In this document: piece after piece, positions 6,482-14,620 of the stretch
Layout: each line of letters starts with the position of its first letter
Numbering within the stretch: the first letter of the stretch is position 1
Virus record (IMG/VR): IMGVR_UViG_3300045995_001614
Location: 1-23,848 of that record
DNA from: a virus
Direction: 5' to 3' (one strand)
DNA: 23,848 nucleotides
Notes under the pieces: model-generated
Databases searched by the model: none
Told to the model about the DNA's origin: nothing
What the model saw: the letters and a program-made list of their open reading frames with translations, nothing else
Position numbers and translations under genes: made by a program

Positions 6482-7992
6482 AACGAAGCCTCAGGCACTG
6501 GCATATACTCCCAGCCTAAAAAATGCACCGCATTATTAAACTTAGCCGTGCAAGTGCTACGCAATTTGTCACAGCCAGCGGTGATGGTAAAAGTATCCCC
6601 GACCGCCGGCGAAAACGGTAAATTCTCCGTTAATGCCACTGCTGAAAACGCACCTACGGTATGGGTTTTAACGGTACGCGTCAGGGCATTATTCAATCCA
6701 GAAGTAAATGTCACCTTGCCTAAATCAAAGAAGCCCACGCCATTAACATCCACAAACAGCAAATGTCCCTTATCAGAACCTGCTACCACGGTACAGCTTG
6801 CGGTAAAGGGCGCACGACTCAAGGCACAGCCACTGTCATAGTGCGTATGCGTACAAGACGGTTGATACACCAAGGTAGGTATTTGCGTATCCAGTCGTAT
6901 GGACTCGGCACTGACCGTTAACTCGACTTTGCTAATATCGATTTTAATGTCACTGACATAGCCTTCAAATAAATGCAGTACCCCCGCGCTGGTATCGCCA
7001 TAAGCGGGCATGATGGCACACTCGATTTTGACATGCGCATTATCGAAACCGCCAATAATGGCAAAGCTAGGCAGACTCAAGGAATTGATGGTGTAGTCCA
7101 TCGGGCACTGTAGCGTGATTGTACAGTCATCGACTTTAACGCCGGTCGCGGTGGTTATGTCACCACGCTCGATAGGCTTGGCTAAATAATCATAATAGCT
7201 CACGCTGTAATCTGTATACGGCTGGGTTTCCACCGTATAGCTAGACGCGCCTTGTGCCATCGATACCCCATTATAAATCAGGCACTCATCCATGAAGCCC
7301 CACCAACTAACACCTAAATAAATCACGCGATTTAAGGCATAAAAAATAGGCAATGTCAGTGCAGTAGGGGTGATAGCCAGTACGCCATCGACATAAAAAT
7401 ACAGGATATGGTTATGCACTTCTAACGATAACGCTCGCCACATTTGACTAGGGCTACCATAAGGATAACTGCCGGCTGTACTAACTACCACCTCGTTCGC
7501 CGTCCCCGAATACGACAGCGCGATAACAAATTGTGAACTATCAAACAGCCATTTAATGGTCACACCATAGCCATTTGAAAAAATAACGTGCTGATGACCG
7601 CCCGCTGAATTCATACATTTAGAGCGTAATCTAATCGTAAAATCATTACTGGCGAAATTCAACACATCGGTTTCTAAAAATGTATAACTTCTATCAATAG
7701 CACCAATACCTAAATCGGCACAACTGCTGCCAAACACTGCATCAGCATTATAAATAGCCGCGGCACCTTCGGAGCTGATTACATGACCATTGCCACTGGT
7801 ATCTATGGCAGGACTGCTATCAAAATGACACAAAAAACTATATGGCTGACTAAAATGGGCAGCATTAAGATTACCGTCTCCAGAAGTCCATCGATACACA
7901 TCGCCATTCGCTAGCGTAATTGTGTACAGTTCAGCCACAAAAAACTGATAGCCCGTTAATAAGGTAGTCATTTCAGTTGAAACTGCTTTCAT
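6478..7992 (-). CDS. DUF2163 tail protein (GTA gp13-like) with inserted LamG-like domain
   Basis: The two ends of this 504-aa protein form a DUF2163/BR0599-type tail-tip protein. The N-terminus has FFVAELYTITLANGDVYRWT. The C-terminal half has VKVDDCTITLQCP, the Cys-containing YDSGCALSRAPF and the ending CTAKFNNAVHFLGWEYMP. Between them, about residues 50-255, lies a concanavalin/LamG-like jelly-roll: FLCHFDSSPAIDTSGNG, FTIRLRSKC, LYFYVDGVLA and FMDECLIYNG. Such domains bind glycans, so this copy may touch the host surface. The ATG at 7992 overlaps the upstream 57-aa gene by ATGA and has GGGGTG as SD; an internal ATG at 7971 is an alternative. It sits between DUF2460 and NlpC/P60, the GTA gp12-gp13-gp14 order. 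Confidence 0.88.
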   Translation of the reverse strand: MKAVSTEMTTLLTGYQFFVAELYTITLANGDVYRWTSGDGNLNAAHFSQPYSFLCHFDSSPAIDTSGNGHVISSEGAAAIYNADAVFGSSCADLGIGAIDRSYTFLETDVLNFASNDFTIRLRSKCMNSAGGHQHVIFSNGYGVTIKWLFDSSQFVIALSYSGTANEVVVSTAGSYPYGSPSQMWRALSLEVHNHILYFYVDGVLAITPTALTLPIFYALNRVIYLGVSWWGFMDECLIYNGVSMAQGASSYTVETQPYTDYSVSYYDYLAKPIERGDITTATGVKVDDCTITLQCPMDYTINSLSLPSFAIIGGFDNAHVKIECAIMPAYGDTSAGVLHLFEGYVSDIKIDISKVELTVSAESIRLDTQIPTLVYQPSCTHTHYDSGCALSRAPFTASCTVVAGSDKGHLLFVDVNGVGFFDLGKVTFTSGLNNALTRTVKTHTVGAFSAVALTENLPFSPAVGDTFTITAGCDKLRSTCTAKFNNAVHFLGWEYMPVPEASL

Positions 7993-8162
7993 CGCCGCAC
8001 CCCTGATTTTTCGATAGCAACATCAATTGAGTTGCCGCGCTTTATAAAGGCGATAACCAGTTTTGCCTCTTCTTTGCTTTTGAATTGATTCGGGGGCACT
8101 CGAAAGCCATTTTCGAAAATAGCCCACTTGCCAGCCATCCCTCTTATTTCCAATGTACTCAT
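7989..8162 (-). CDS. 57-aa protein between DUF2460 and DUF2163
   Basis: A short gene with the sequence MSTLEIRGMAGKWAIFENG, then a lysine-rich middle (NQFKSKEEAKLVIAFIKRG) and the ending EKSGVRR. It fills the gap between two tail-tip genes exactly, with 4-bp ATGA overlaps at both ends (8159-8162 and 7989-7992). This is strong evidence that it is translated. I do not recognise a family; the fold looks like a small alpha/beta domain. A tail-tip assembly or scaffolding role would fit the position but is inference. Confidence 0.8.
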   Translation of the reverse strand: MSTLEIRGMAGKWAIFENGFRVPPNQFKSKEEAKLVIAFIKRGNSIDVAIEKSGVRR

Positions 8163-8755
8163 AATTTATTCACCAAAGACCCCTTAAATTTAATCTCACT
8201 GCAATCGTATAAGCGAGAAGCAAACTGGTTATACGCCAGCGTATCTTCTAAAAACACACAGCGGTAATAGGCTGAACCCGTCCACGCCAACACCGCACCT
8301 GCCGTTGGAACAGTGACAAAAGTAATCAAGCCGGTTGCACTGACGCTGTAATGCGTACCGATGGTTTTTAGCACCCCATTGATATAAATCAACGGGCTAG
8401 ACACCAGATTATTGACAATCTCCAGTGCATTAACCGTGGCTTTAAGCAGTTGAAAGGCAGTCGCCACCCCGTCACCTGTACCAAAGGTTTGCGCTGTCAC
8501 CACGCCGTCCTCATCCAAATACAGCCAACTATCAAACATCCCGCGTCGTGCGACAAAGAACCCTATCAAGGTATCTTTGTCTGCTCTAGTTAGCCATTGG
8601 TTAGACAGCGTAAACTCATAGACCGGCTGATCGTATAAGGCAATGCGCACATCCCTCCCCGTTGCCGAAGAGTGCGTTAAATTATTGAACACTGGCTTTT
8701 TCTTGGAATCCCATAAATAGCCGTTCATCGTGCTTGGGAATACTAAATTGCTCAT
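8159..8755 (-). CDS. DUF2460 distal tail protein (GTA gp12-like)
   Basis: The 198-aa product matches DUF2460 (TIGR02217). The N-terminus is MSNLVFPSTMNGYLWDSKKK; the middle has WLTRADKDTLIGFFVARRGMF and WLYLDEDGVV; the C-terminal half has FGTGDGVATAFQLLKA, IYINGVLKTIGTHYSVS and GAVLAWTGSAYYRCVF. In gene transfer agents this family forms the distal tail ring that joins tube and hub. The start is set at 8755: the 16 residues added by an upstream ATG (8803) come from the palindromic repeat and are not family-like. The SD at 8755 is weak. The stop overlaps the next ATG (ATGA). Confidence 0.88.
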   Translation of the reverse strand: MSNLVFPSTMNGYLWDSKKKPVFNNLTHSSATGRDVRIALYDQPVYEFTLSNQWLTRADKDTLIGFFVARRGMFDSWLYLDEDGVVTAQTFGTGDGVATAFQLLKATVNALEIVNNLVSSPLIYINGVLKTIGTHYSVSATGLITFVTVPTAGAVLAWTGSAYYRCVFLEDTLAYNQFASRLYDCSEIKFKGSLVNKL

Positions 8756-8771
8756 ACTATTTAAGATAAAT

Positions 8772-8823
8772 GGAGTCCAAACCCTTGGTTTGCCTTCAAG
8801 CACAAACCAAGGGTTTGAACTCC
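8772..8823. repeat. Full palindromic repeat between endolysin and DUF2460 genes
   Basis: Two 21-base arms (GGAGTCCAAACCC... and ...GGGTTTGAACTCC), complementary except for one C/T position, separated by a 10-base spacer CCTTCAAGCA. Two small TAAACTCCG fragments follow (8824-8850). It nearly fills the gap between the genes. Confidence 0.95.
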
Positions 8824-8862
8824 GTGGTTAAACTCCGTGGCTAAACTCCGCTGTTTGGATGT

Positions 8863-9468
8863 CTAGGCAACTAACAGCGGGTAATAGCGTTTAAAATAGC
8901 CAATACGCTCAGACAAACCTAACGTACCGCCATTCACTTTTTTAGTGACTTCTGCAACCACTGAATCCATCGCGCCTTTATCGGCTGAACCATTCAATGA
9001 CCGTAAATTCCAAAACCACGCCGCCGATAACAACGCATAGCGACTAGCAACCAGTTCAGGATGGCTAACAACATCCTCAGCCACGACCGCAGCGAAGGCT
9101 TCATAATTAGATTTCCCTGTTAACTGAATATAACCCCTGCCTCTAAATCGATACCCGTCGCCGCTAGTTTCATTGCCATTGCCCATCCGATTGGCATACA
9201 CCCAATTAGCGATTTTTTCAGGCTTGTGCGCATAAGTAAGGGCTAAATTATCAGTAAAATACTTACCAAAGGTTTTCTTTAAGCCCTCCACTGAATAGTT
9301 TAAATTTTCTTCTGTGGCTTTAAAGTTCGCACTTTCATGGGCGCATTGCGCAAGAAAATGAGCCAGCCGTAGCGGGGTATTGATTTGGAACTTTTCAGCA
9401 CACGCGGGGATTTGAGCGAGTACCACATCGGGAATCTGCCCCGTTAATCTTTCAAATTTTAATAACAT
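8863..9468 (-). CDS. Endolysin, glycoside hydrolase family 19
   Basis: The 201-aa protein is a single GH19 (chitinase-like) domain. LAHFLAQCAHESANFKATEE holds the catalytic acid Glu45 and the second acidic pair Glu53/54. FRGRGYIQLTGKSNY (about residues 108-122) is the substrate-cleft signature, and AAWFWNLRSLN and LSERIGYFKRYYPLL end the domain. GH19 phage enzymes cut the glycan backbone of peptidoglycan and release the virions. There is no signal peptide or membrane segment, so a separate holin would be needed; none lies next to it. It sits between the tape measure and tail-tip genes rather than in a lysis cassette, so a virion-bound role is also possible. Confidence 0.92.
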   Translation of the reverse strand: MLLKFERLTGQIPDVVLAQIPACAEKFQINTPLRLAHFLAQCAHESANFKATEENLNYSVEGLKKTFGKYFTDNLALTYAHKPEKIANWVYANRMGNGNETSGDGYRFRGRGYIQLTGKSNYEAFAAVVAEDVVSHPELVASRYALLSAAWFWNLRSLNGSADKGAMDSVVAEVTKKVNGGTLGLSERIGYFKRYYPLLVA

Positions 9469-9501
9469 CTTATTATTCGCTCGTTAGGGTTATGAAAGTC
9501 A

Positions 9502-9525
9502 GGAGTCCAAACCTTGGTTTGAACG
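9502..9525. repeat. Half palindromic repeat between tape measure and endolysin genes
   Basis: GGAGTCCAAACCTTGGTTTG followed by AACG: one arm only, starting 33 bp before the endolysin ATG and ending next to the tape measure stop codon. Confidence 0.85.
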
Positions 9526-9526
9526 C

Positions 9527-12500
9527 CTAGCTGATTCTAAAATTACGGTTTTCATTTTTCAGCAAGGCAATCACATCATCTTTATGGACAAAATTACCAC
9601 CCTTAGTATTCAGCACCACCGTACCGCCAGTTGACCGCTTGGCTTGTTGTTGCTGGGTTTGAATCAAGGACTGTTGAATCGCTAACGAACTCGCCGCCGT
9701 ATTGGCTAAGTCGGTACGGGCTGGATTATTCATCAGTTGTTGAGGCACACCGACATTGCCAATACCGCCATTGGTAAAGAACTCACGCATAGGCGCGGCA
9801 ATAGTGGCGGGTAAAATAGTTTCCTGTTCGTGAATCATGCGCACGCCGTCTTCTGAGACGTTGTAATCGCCTCCTTTTGATGACAGCATGGTTTTATAGC
9901 CTGCTACTGCTACAAAAGCTAACGCCGCCGCTGGCGGAGCTAATATCCAGCCAACATAAGGAATTTGCGCAACACTGGCATAAGTCCCCGCCGCCGCTTT
10001 CGCTGCCGCATCCATAATGCTTGCACCTGACATCGCTAAACCAGTTGTTTTGCTTGCTGCCGCGCCCGCGAATTCTGCCGCGCCGCGTGCGGCGACACCC
10101 GCAATCGTCGCGCCTGTTTGTGCCGTCTCACTGGTGGTCTTTAATACCGTTTTAGTAGTTTCCTTAGCCCCAAAGCCCAACAACTCCCACGCCCAATGTG
10201 CCGCAGCATCAATTGCCATATTCGACAATGCCCCGGCAAACGACAGCACAATCGACTGTGCCATATTCTTAAGCCCTTGCTTCAGCGTAGTCGTGCCTTG
10301 AATAACGCCTTGAATCATCGAACCAAACGCGGACTTAATCGGTGACACGATGCTATTAAAAGACGCTTGGCTGTCTAATGCCATCTTGTGATTAATGGCT
10401 TTCATATCTGCGGCGTGTTTCGTGCCGAGGGCTTTTTCAGCACTGAACGCCTTCGCCTTACCAACCGTATCATCACCTTCTAATAAGGCGGTTCTATCAC
10501 GCAATGCTTTTAAAGCGATTTGATAACGTTGGCTCTCAAAGTCTTTTTGTTTAGCCAATAATTGCGCATTGCTAATATTACCTAGCGCGAGTTGCTGTTG
10601 AGCCTCCTCTTCTTGCAATTGAATTAGGGCATTATCCGTGTCCTCTTTTGAGCTAAGCTCCTCCTCGGCTAATGCCTTAGCCTCTGCTTTCGCTTTCTTA
10701 TCCTCGTCTTGTTTCTTTTTGGCGTTATCCCGAAGAATTTGCAGGTCTAAATCCGCTGATTTTTTCTTAAGTTCCTCTAGGGTTTTATCATTGCCCTTAT
10801 AATTAGCAATCACCGAATCCCAATAGGACTTCTCTTGCTCCTTAGAGAATTCCAGCAATAAATTCTTACGTTCAAAGGCTATTTTTTGCGCGGTTAAATC
10901 GGCTTCAAAACGGGACATATCGGAGGCTTCCCCGCTTGCCCCTGCACCTGCGCCACTGCCGCCTTTACCATGACCGCCTTTACCATGACCGCCCTTACTA
11001 TCGCCACCAGCAGAGGAGGGGATAGACGCTGAACCGCCCGTACGTCTTCTTTCAGTCGATGACTTACTGGATGATTTTGATCCACGCCCTCTGGCTATTT
11101 CATCGTTAATGCCTGATACAAATGCGTCTTTACGCTCTTTAGTCACATTAATCGCAGAATCAAAAATTTCATCTAAATGAAACCCTGCTTTAAATGCTCC
11201 CTTAATAGCATCTTTAGCATCATCATGCCTTATTGCGGTTTCCTGCTGATTAGCCTGTAACTGCGCTGTAAATGTTGTACCAGTAACATTTCCGCCGAAT
11301 GCTGCTCTAATAGAGTTACCTGCGGCAGTCGCTAAACTAATTAACTGATTAAAATCAGATTTAACTGTCTTAACGATTTGATTCATGGTCTCGACAACAG
11401 CAAAAAGCAATCCTGCGAATATTCCGCCAAAAACAATGGCAAATGTTTTTAATCCAGTGGTTAAAAACTGTAGTGTACTTTCAAACACGGCTTTAACTTT
11501 AGACCATTCAGAATCTGTAATGCCAAGCAAATTTTTGTAAAAATTAACATAGGCATTAAACATTACCCCAATAAAACTTTTGATATTATCAACTGCGCTT
11601 CCTATCGTTCCTATGATAATACGCCATACCGCGCTCAGGATTTCTGATAGCGTGGTATTTTGGTCGCCAAATTGAATAACATTATCTTTAACTTCTAGGA
11701 ATTTAACCGCTAAAAATGCCAGTCCAGAAATCACTAAGCCAATAGGGCCACCCACTAATCCCAGTAATGTGCTACCTAATGGCCCAAGCACAGATGAAAA
11801 ACTGGCTACAAATCCAGTTGCCAGTGAAAACCTAACGCCAATCAGCGTTAATCCTGCCAAAAACATGGCCATAGGATTAGAGGCGATACTACTGAGTACT
11901 GAGCCTAGCGTCCCCAATACCGAAACCAAGCCGTTAAAACCAACCGTCAATAACCCCGCCGCTAATACCGCACGACTAATCGCGCCGCTAAACGTTGTGG
12001 CTAACACACTGGCAATCCCCGTAAAACCTGCTCGCATAACGGCAAACACACCACTACCCGCCGCCGCTGAAATAATCCCCATCGATGAGGCGAATGCGGC
12101 GGCAATACCTGGCATGAATGTCCGAATGGCTAGCGAAGTTAATCTAAATAATCCACCCAGCGGGGCAATAATCGCCGCGATACGAATAAAACCAGCCAGA
12201 TTAGGCGAGTGTTGGCTAACGCTAGTAATGGCTACGGTTAGATTTTTTAACCCATCAACAACAAAACGAATCGCAGGTAAAAATATCGTTGATGTCGTGA
12301 TAGCAAAGACATCAAACGCACTTTTAAGCCGCTGCATTGCTGCACTGACGGTTTTTTCTCGTTCTGCAAAGGTAGCCGCCATACTGCCAGTAAATATCTC
12401 ATCTTTACTCGCTAGCCCTGCCAGTCGATGATATTCGCCTAAGGAATTGATTAAATCGCCAATGGCGGCAGTATCTTCACCTTTACCAAATAAACCCGTT

Positions 12501-13513
12501 AGAATTTGTCCTCGCCCTTTGGTATCGAACTTTTCAATCTTTGCTAAAAAATCATCCAATGCCGCAGACGGATGAGCGGCAATATCATTGGCTAATTTCT
12601 CCGCATCAACCTCCATTAAATTCAAGGCTTCTAAAAAGGGCTTTGCTTGACTAGGGGCATTTTGCAGAGACATTAAAAAGTTCTGCATAGACGTACCCAC
12701 CACCTCGGGCTGTCTCCCCATTGCTAAAAACGCCGCCGATAAAGCAACGGTTTCACCGCGTAATAAGCCAAAGTTTTGCGCTGTCCCACCCGCTCTGTTT
12801 AAGACATTTAAAATGTCTTTTTCTGAGGTATTGGCACTATCAGCAACGGTATTAATTTGATCGCCAAACTTTTCTAAATCAGCCATTGAGAGCTGATAAA
12901 TATTGCGTAGATTACCCAACGACTTAGCGGCTTCCTCAGGAACAATGTCAAACGCCACTGCCATTTTTGAAACCAGCTCAGTAAAACTAGCGACCTCATT
13001 AACAGGCAAGCCCATTTGACCACCAAACACAGCAACTTTAGTGAGCTGTTCTAGTGGCACGGATATTTCAGTAGAGAGTTTTTTTAAGGAATCAGCGAGT
13101 CCATTGACCTCTTCGGTAGTGCCATTAACCACCTTTTTAACATTTGAAAATTGGGTTTCAAACTCAACGCCACGCCACGCAGTCACCCCCGCTGCACCAA
13201 CTGCTAAACCAAACCGCACAAAGCTACCGCGTAAGCCTTCAATATCGCCATTAATCTCACGCATTTTTAATACCGCATTGCCACCCGCTTCTGCGATAGC
13301 GCGCATAGCCCCTATTCCAGCGGCTGTTAATGCAGTGTATGACGTTTGCGCAAGGCGTAAGGAAGCGACTAATGGCGCGGCAATTAATGGATTGCCTAAC
13401 GCACTGACCACCTTATCTTTTAACGACTCTAAATAACTTTTAGATTTTTCAGTTTCGCTTTTTAATGACTCAGCATCGCCACTGATTTTTATTTTTATTT
13501 CGTTATCAGCCAT
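9527..13513 (-). CDS. Tail tape measure protein
   Basis: At 1328 aa this is the longest gene and lies just downstream of the tail chaperone candidate, as tape measures do. Residues about 120-420 match the TP901-type tape measure core (VNGLADSLKKLSTEISVPLE, VAVFGGQMGLPVNEVASFTE, FDIVPEEAAKSLGNLRNIY). Residues about 430-700 hold several hydrophobic, Gly/Ala-rich stretches that could cross the inner membrane during DNA entry. A low-complexity Ser/Gly/His/Lys linker (about 815-865, with GHGKGGHGKGG) precedes a long lysine/glutamate coiled coil (about 880-1010). The C-terminus contains more Ala-rich helices. The length sets the tail length. The start overlaps the chaperone stop (TAATG). The C-terminal NTKGGNFVHKDDVIALLKN is a usual ending. 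Confidence 0.95.
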   Translation of the reverse strand: MADNEIKIKISGDAESLKSETEKSKSYLESLKDKVVSALGNPLIAAPLVASLRLAQTSYTALTAAGIGAMRAIAEAGGNAVLKMREINGDIEGLRGSFVRFGLAVGAAGVTAWRGVEFETQFSNVKKVVNGTTEEVNGLADSLKKLSTEISVPLEQLTKVAVFGGQMGLPVNEVASFTELVSKMAVAFDIVPEEAAKSLGNLRNIYQLSMADLEKFGDQINTVADSANTSEKDILNVLNRAGGTAQNFGLLRGETVALSAAFLAMGRQPEVVGTSMQNFLMSLQNAPSQAKPFLEALNLMEVDAEKLANDIAAHPSAALDDFLAKIEKFDTKGRGQILTGLFGKGEDTAAIGDLINSLGEYHRLAGLASKDEIFTGSMAATFAEREKTVSAAMQRLKSAFDVFAITTSTIFLPAIRFVVDGLKNLTVAITSVSQHSPNLAGFIRIAAIIAPLGGLFRLTSLAIRTFMPGIAAAFASSMGIISAAAGSGVFAVMRAGFTGIASVLATTFSGAISRAVLAAGLLTVGFNGLVSVLGTLGSVLSSIASNPMAMFLAGLTLIGVRFSLATGFVASFSSVLGPLGSTLLGLVGGPIGLVISGLAFLAVKFLEVKDNVIQFGDQNTTLSEILSAVWRIIIGTIGSAVDNIKSFIGVMFNAYVNFYKNLLGITDSEWSKVKAVFESTLQFLTTGLKTFAIVFGGIFAGLLFAVVETMNQIVKTVKSDFNQLISLATAAGNSIRAAFGGNVTGTTFTAQLQANQQETAIRHDDAKDAIKGAFKAGFHLDEIFDSAINVTKERKDAFVSGINDEIARGRGSKSSSKSSTERRRTGGSASIPSSAGGDSKGGHGKGGHGKGGSGAGAGASGEASDMSRFEADLTAQKIAFERKNLLLEFSKEQEKSYWDSVIANYKGNDKTLEELKKKSADLDLQILRDNAKKKQDEDKKAKAEAKALAEEELSSKEDTDNALIQLQEEEAQQQLALGNISNAQLLAKQKDFESQRYQIALKALRDRTALLEGDDTVGKAKAFSAEKALGTKHAADMKAINHKMALDSQASFNSIVSPIKSAFGSMIQGVIQGTTTLKQGLKNMAQSIVLSFAGALSNMAIDAAAHWAWELLGFGAKETTKTVLKTTSETAQTGATIAGVAARGAAEFAGAAASKTTGLAMSGASIMDAAAKAAAGTYASVAQIPYVGWILAPPAAALAFVAVAGYKTMLSSKGGDYNVSEDGVRMIHEQETILPATIAAPMREFFTNGGIGNVGVPQQLMNNPARTDLANTAASSLAIQQSLIQTQQQQAKRSTGGTVVLNTKGGNFVHKDDVIALLKNENRNFRIS

Positions 13514-14088
13514 TAGTGCATCCTTGGGTTGTTTGCTAAATAGAGGTCAATATCCTGTTCCAGCGAGCGCGGCTTGCTGTATTCATAGCCTAGATAGGCG
13601 GCGACTAAGGTATCGACTAAGGGGGAGGCGTTGAGGTATTCTTGCATAGTGGTTAAGCGTGATAGTGTCATGGTGGTATCGACAACCTCCCACGTCCAGC
13701 CAGTGGTACGAATGATTTGCCAATACAGCGCGTCCCAGTCGGCGGAGTCCGAACCAGTGGAGTCCAAACCCTTGGTTTGCACTTTCAAATCAAGGTTTTG
13801 ACTCCTCGCTTGTAAGCCGCAGATAGTAGGAATGACCGCTAACATCGCCGTCAATTCCTCAGGGCTTGGTGGTGGGATTTTCCACGCTTCCCACCAAAAG
13901 CGTCTAAAGCTCTTTACATGACGTTCACCGATTAAACTGACGAGAATTAATTGAATATCGATAATCAGATTAAAGTCAGATTTGTCAGGACTATTCAGCC
14001 GATTTAACGCCGCTAAAATGACCTTTAAATCCCTAAAAACAGGCTCTTTAATCACAAACGGCTTACCGCCTAATAACAAGGTGTGCAT
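13513..14088 (-). CDS. Tail assembly chaperone candidate (DUF6246-like) with in-frame repeat
   Basis: The 191-aa product starts MHTLLLGGKPFVIKEPVFRD. Its C-terminal part (DWDALYWQIIRTTGWTWEVV ... LTTMQEYLNASPLVDTLVAA) resembles phage proteins found just before the tape measure gene, which chaperone tail assembly. Residues about 95-115 (SQNLDLKVQTKGLDSTGSDS) are not family-like: they come from a copy of the palindromic repeat (13759-13805) read in frame between the two halves. The start at 14088 was preferred to 14127, which would overlap the upstream gene heavily; the SD is weak. The stop overlaps the tape measure start (TAATG). I see no obvious frameshift to a longer G-T type product. Confidence 0.72.
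   Translation of the reverse strand: MHTLLLGGKPFVIKEPVFRDLKVILAALNRLNSPDKSDFNLIIDIQLILVSLIGERHVKSFRRFWWEAWKIPPPSPEELTAMLAVIPTICGLQARSQNLDLKVQTKGLDSTGSDSADWDALYWQIIRTTGWTWEVVDTTMTLSRLTTMQEYLNASPLVDTLVAAYLGYEYSKPRSLEQDIDLYLANNPRMH
13759..13805. repeat. Full palindromic repeat inside the tail chaperone gene
   Basis: GGAGTCCAAACCC... arm, CACTTT loop identical to that of the copy at 3872-3919, then a degenerate second arm CAAATCAAGGTTTTGACTCC. An extra GGAGTCCGAACCA fragment precedes it at 13744. The host reading frame stays open. Confidence 0.95.
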
Positions 14089-14095
14089 AATGGCG

Positions 14096-14293
14096 TTAAG
14101 GCAACTTACAGAAGAGCGGTGCTTCAATGGCTTCTACATAAAACGTCACCGTCAACGTTGGGAAATCACACCCATGCTGTGCCTTATCAGCCATTTCCGA
14201 AAAGGAGATTTTCTTGATACCATCTATCTCTTCGCCGTCTGGCGTTAGCAATCTGAGTTGAGAGTTTTTGCCTACTACTAACTTTAGTTTCAT
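14096..14293 (-). CDS. Small phage tail protein, unknown function
   Basis: The 65-aa product (MKLKLVVGKNSQLRLLTPDG, then GIKKISFSEMADKAQ and a beta-rich end TLTVTFYVEAIEAP) is a compact alpha/beta protein of a type often seen between tail tube and tail chaperone genes; I cannot name the family. The ATG at 14293 has a strong SD, AAGGAAAG, 5 bases upstream. Its stop lies 7 bp before the ATG of the chaperone candidate. It may be a first, short tail assembly protein, which is inference from position. Confidence 0.75.
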   Translation of the reverse strand: MKLKLVVGKNSQLRLLTPDGEEIDGIKKISFSEMADKAQHGCDFPTLTVTFYVEAIEAPLFCKLP

Positions 14294-14321
14294 TGTCTTT
14301 CCTTTTTTGGAGTGTTGTAAT
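14293..14321 (+). promoter_or_regulatory. Possible sigma70 promoter facing against the operon
   Basis: TTGTCT (14293-14298) and TGTAAT (14316-14321) are separated by 17 bp: four of six and five of six matches to the -35 and -10 consensus. It would drive the plus-strand frame that follows. A GGAG at 14309-14312 overlaps it, so both readings cannot be fully right. Confidence 0.35.
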
Positions 14322-14405
14322 TCTTAGTTGGCATTTCAGCTTATCATCAGCCAGACTATAAGCCGCTCGACCTACCTGATCACTTAAATATATCGCCTAT
14401 TAAAG

Positions 14406-14591
14406 TCAACGGTCTTGGTTTTGCAATGGGGAGTTCAACCGAAGAGGTTTTATTGGTTGTTCGCTTATCTGGCTTTGATCTAGCGTTCTCATTGGATAGT
14501 AAAAAACTAGAAGAAATTGGGCTCGATTTTGCCCATACTGCACAGGCACTGGCGACCAATAATCAGAATCCGCAATAGTTTTTTTAGCCAT
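14406..14591 (-). CDS. 61-aa minus-strand frame with strong RBS (doubtful)
   Basis: An ATG at 14591 with an excellent SD (AGGGGG, then AACAAT) opens a 61-aa frame, MAKKTIADSDYWSPVPVQYG..., in line with the late operon. The first 15 or so residues look plausible, but the rest (FYYPMRTLDQSQISEQPIK...) does not, and the opposite strand is protein-like over the same bases. One explanation is that a plus-strand insertion cut an original minus-strand gene, leaving its RBS and first codons. Either this frame or the plus-strand one may be the real product. Confidence 0.3.
   Translation of the reverse strand: MAKKTIADSDYWSPVPVQYGQNRAQFLLVFYYPMRTLDQSQISEQPIKPLRLNSPLQNQDR
14426..14578 (+). CDS. Plus-strand moron-like gene or remnant, unknown function
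   Basis: The plus-strand frame is open from 14321 to the TAG at 14576 (85 codons) and reads like a real protein throughout: VGISAYHQPDYKPLDLPD, then FAMGSSTEEVLLVVRLSG, FDLAFSLDSKKLEEIGLDF and AHTAQALATNNQNPQ. The only normal start in this frame is the ATG at 14426 (50 aa), and it has no clear SD. The 35 protein-like codons before it have no ATG, GTG or TTG, so the true start may be lost or unusual. A terminator for this strand follows at 14621, and a possible promoter precedes it. It runs opposite to all structural genes, as phage 'morons' often do. It covers the same DNA as the minus-strand 61-aa frame; I think the plus frame is the more likely coding one. Confidence 0.45.
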   Translation: MGSSTEEVLLVVRLSGFDLAFSLDSKKLEEIGLDFAHTAQALATNNQNPQ

Positions 14592-14620
14592 ATTGTTCCC
14601 CCTTATAAAGCTCATAATCT

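Noticed and set aside
11769-12431. 220-codon plus-strand frame inside the tape measure gene
   Set aside because: It is the antisense shadow of an Ala/Gly-rich coding region: proline- and asparagine-rich, with no RBS or family likeness.
13982-14248. 88-codon plus-strand frame before the moron-like region
   Set aside because: It is antisense to the well-supported 65-aa and chaperone genes and does not connect in frame with the plus-strand candidate at 14321.
13513-14293. Lambda G/GT-type frameshift in the tail chaperone region
   Set aside because: No slippery heptamer with an open extension was found at the end of the 65-aa or chaperone genes.
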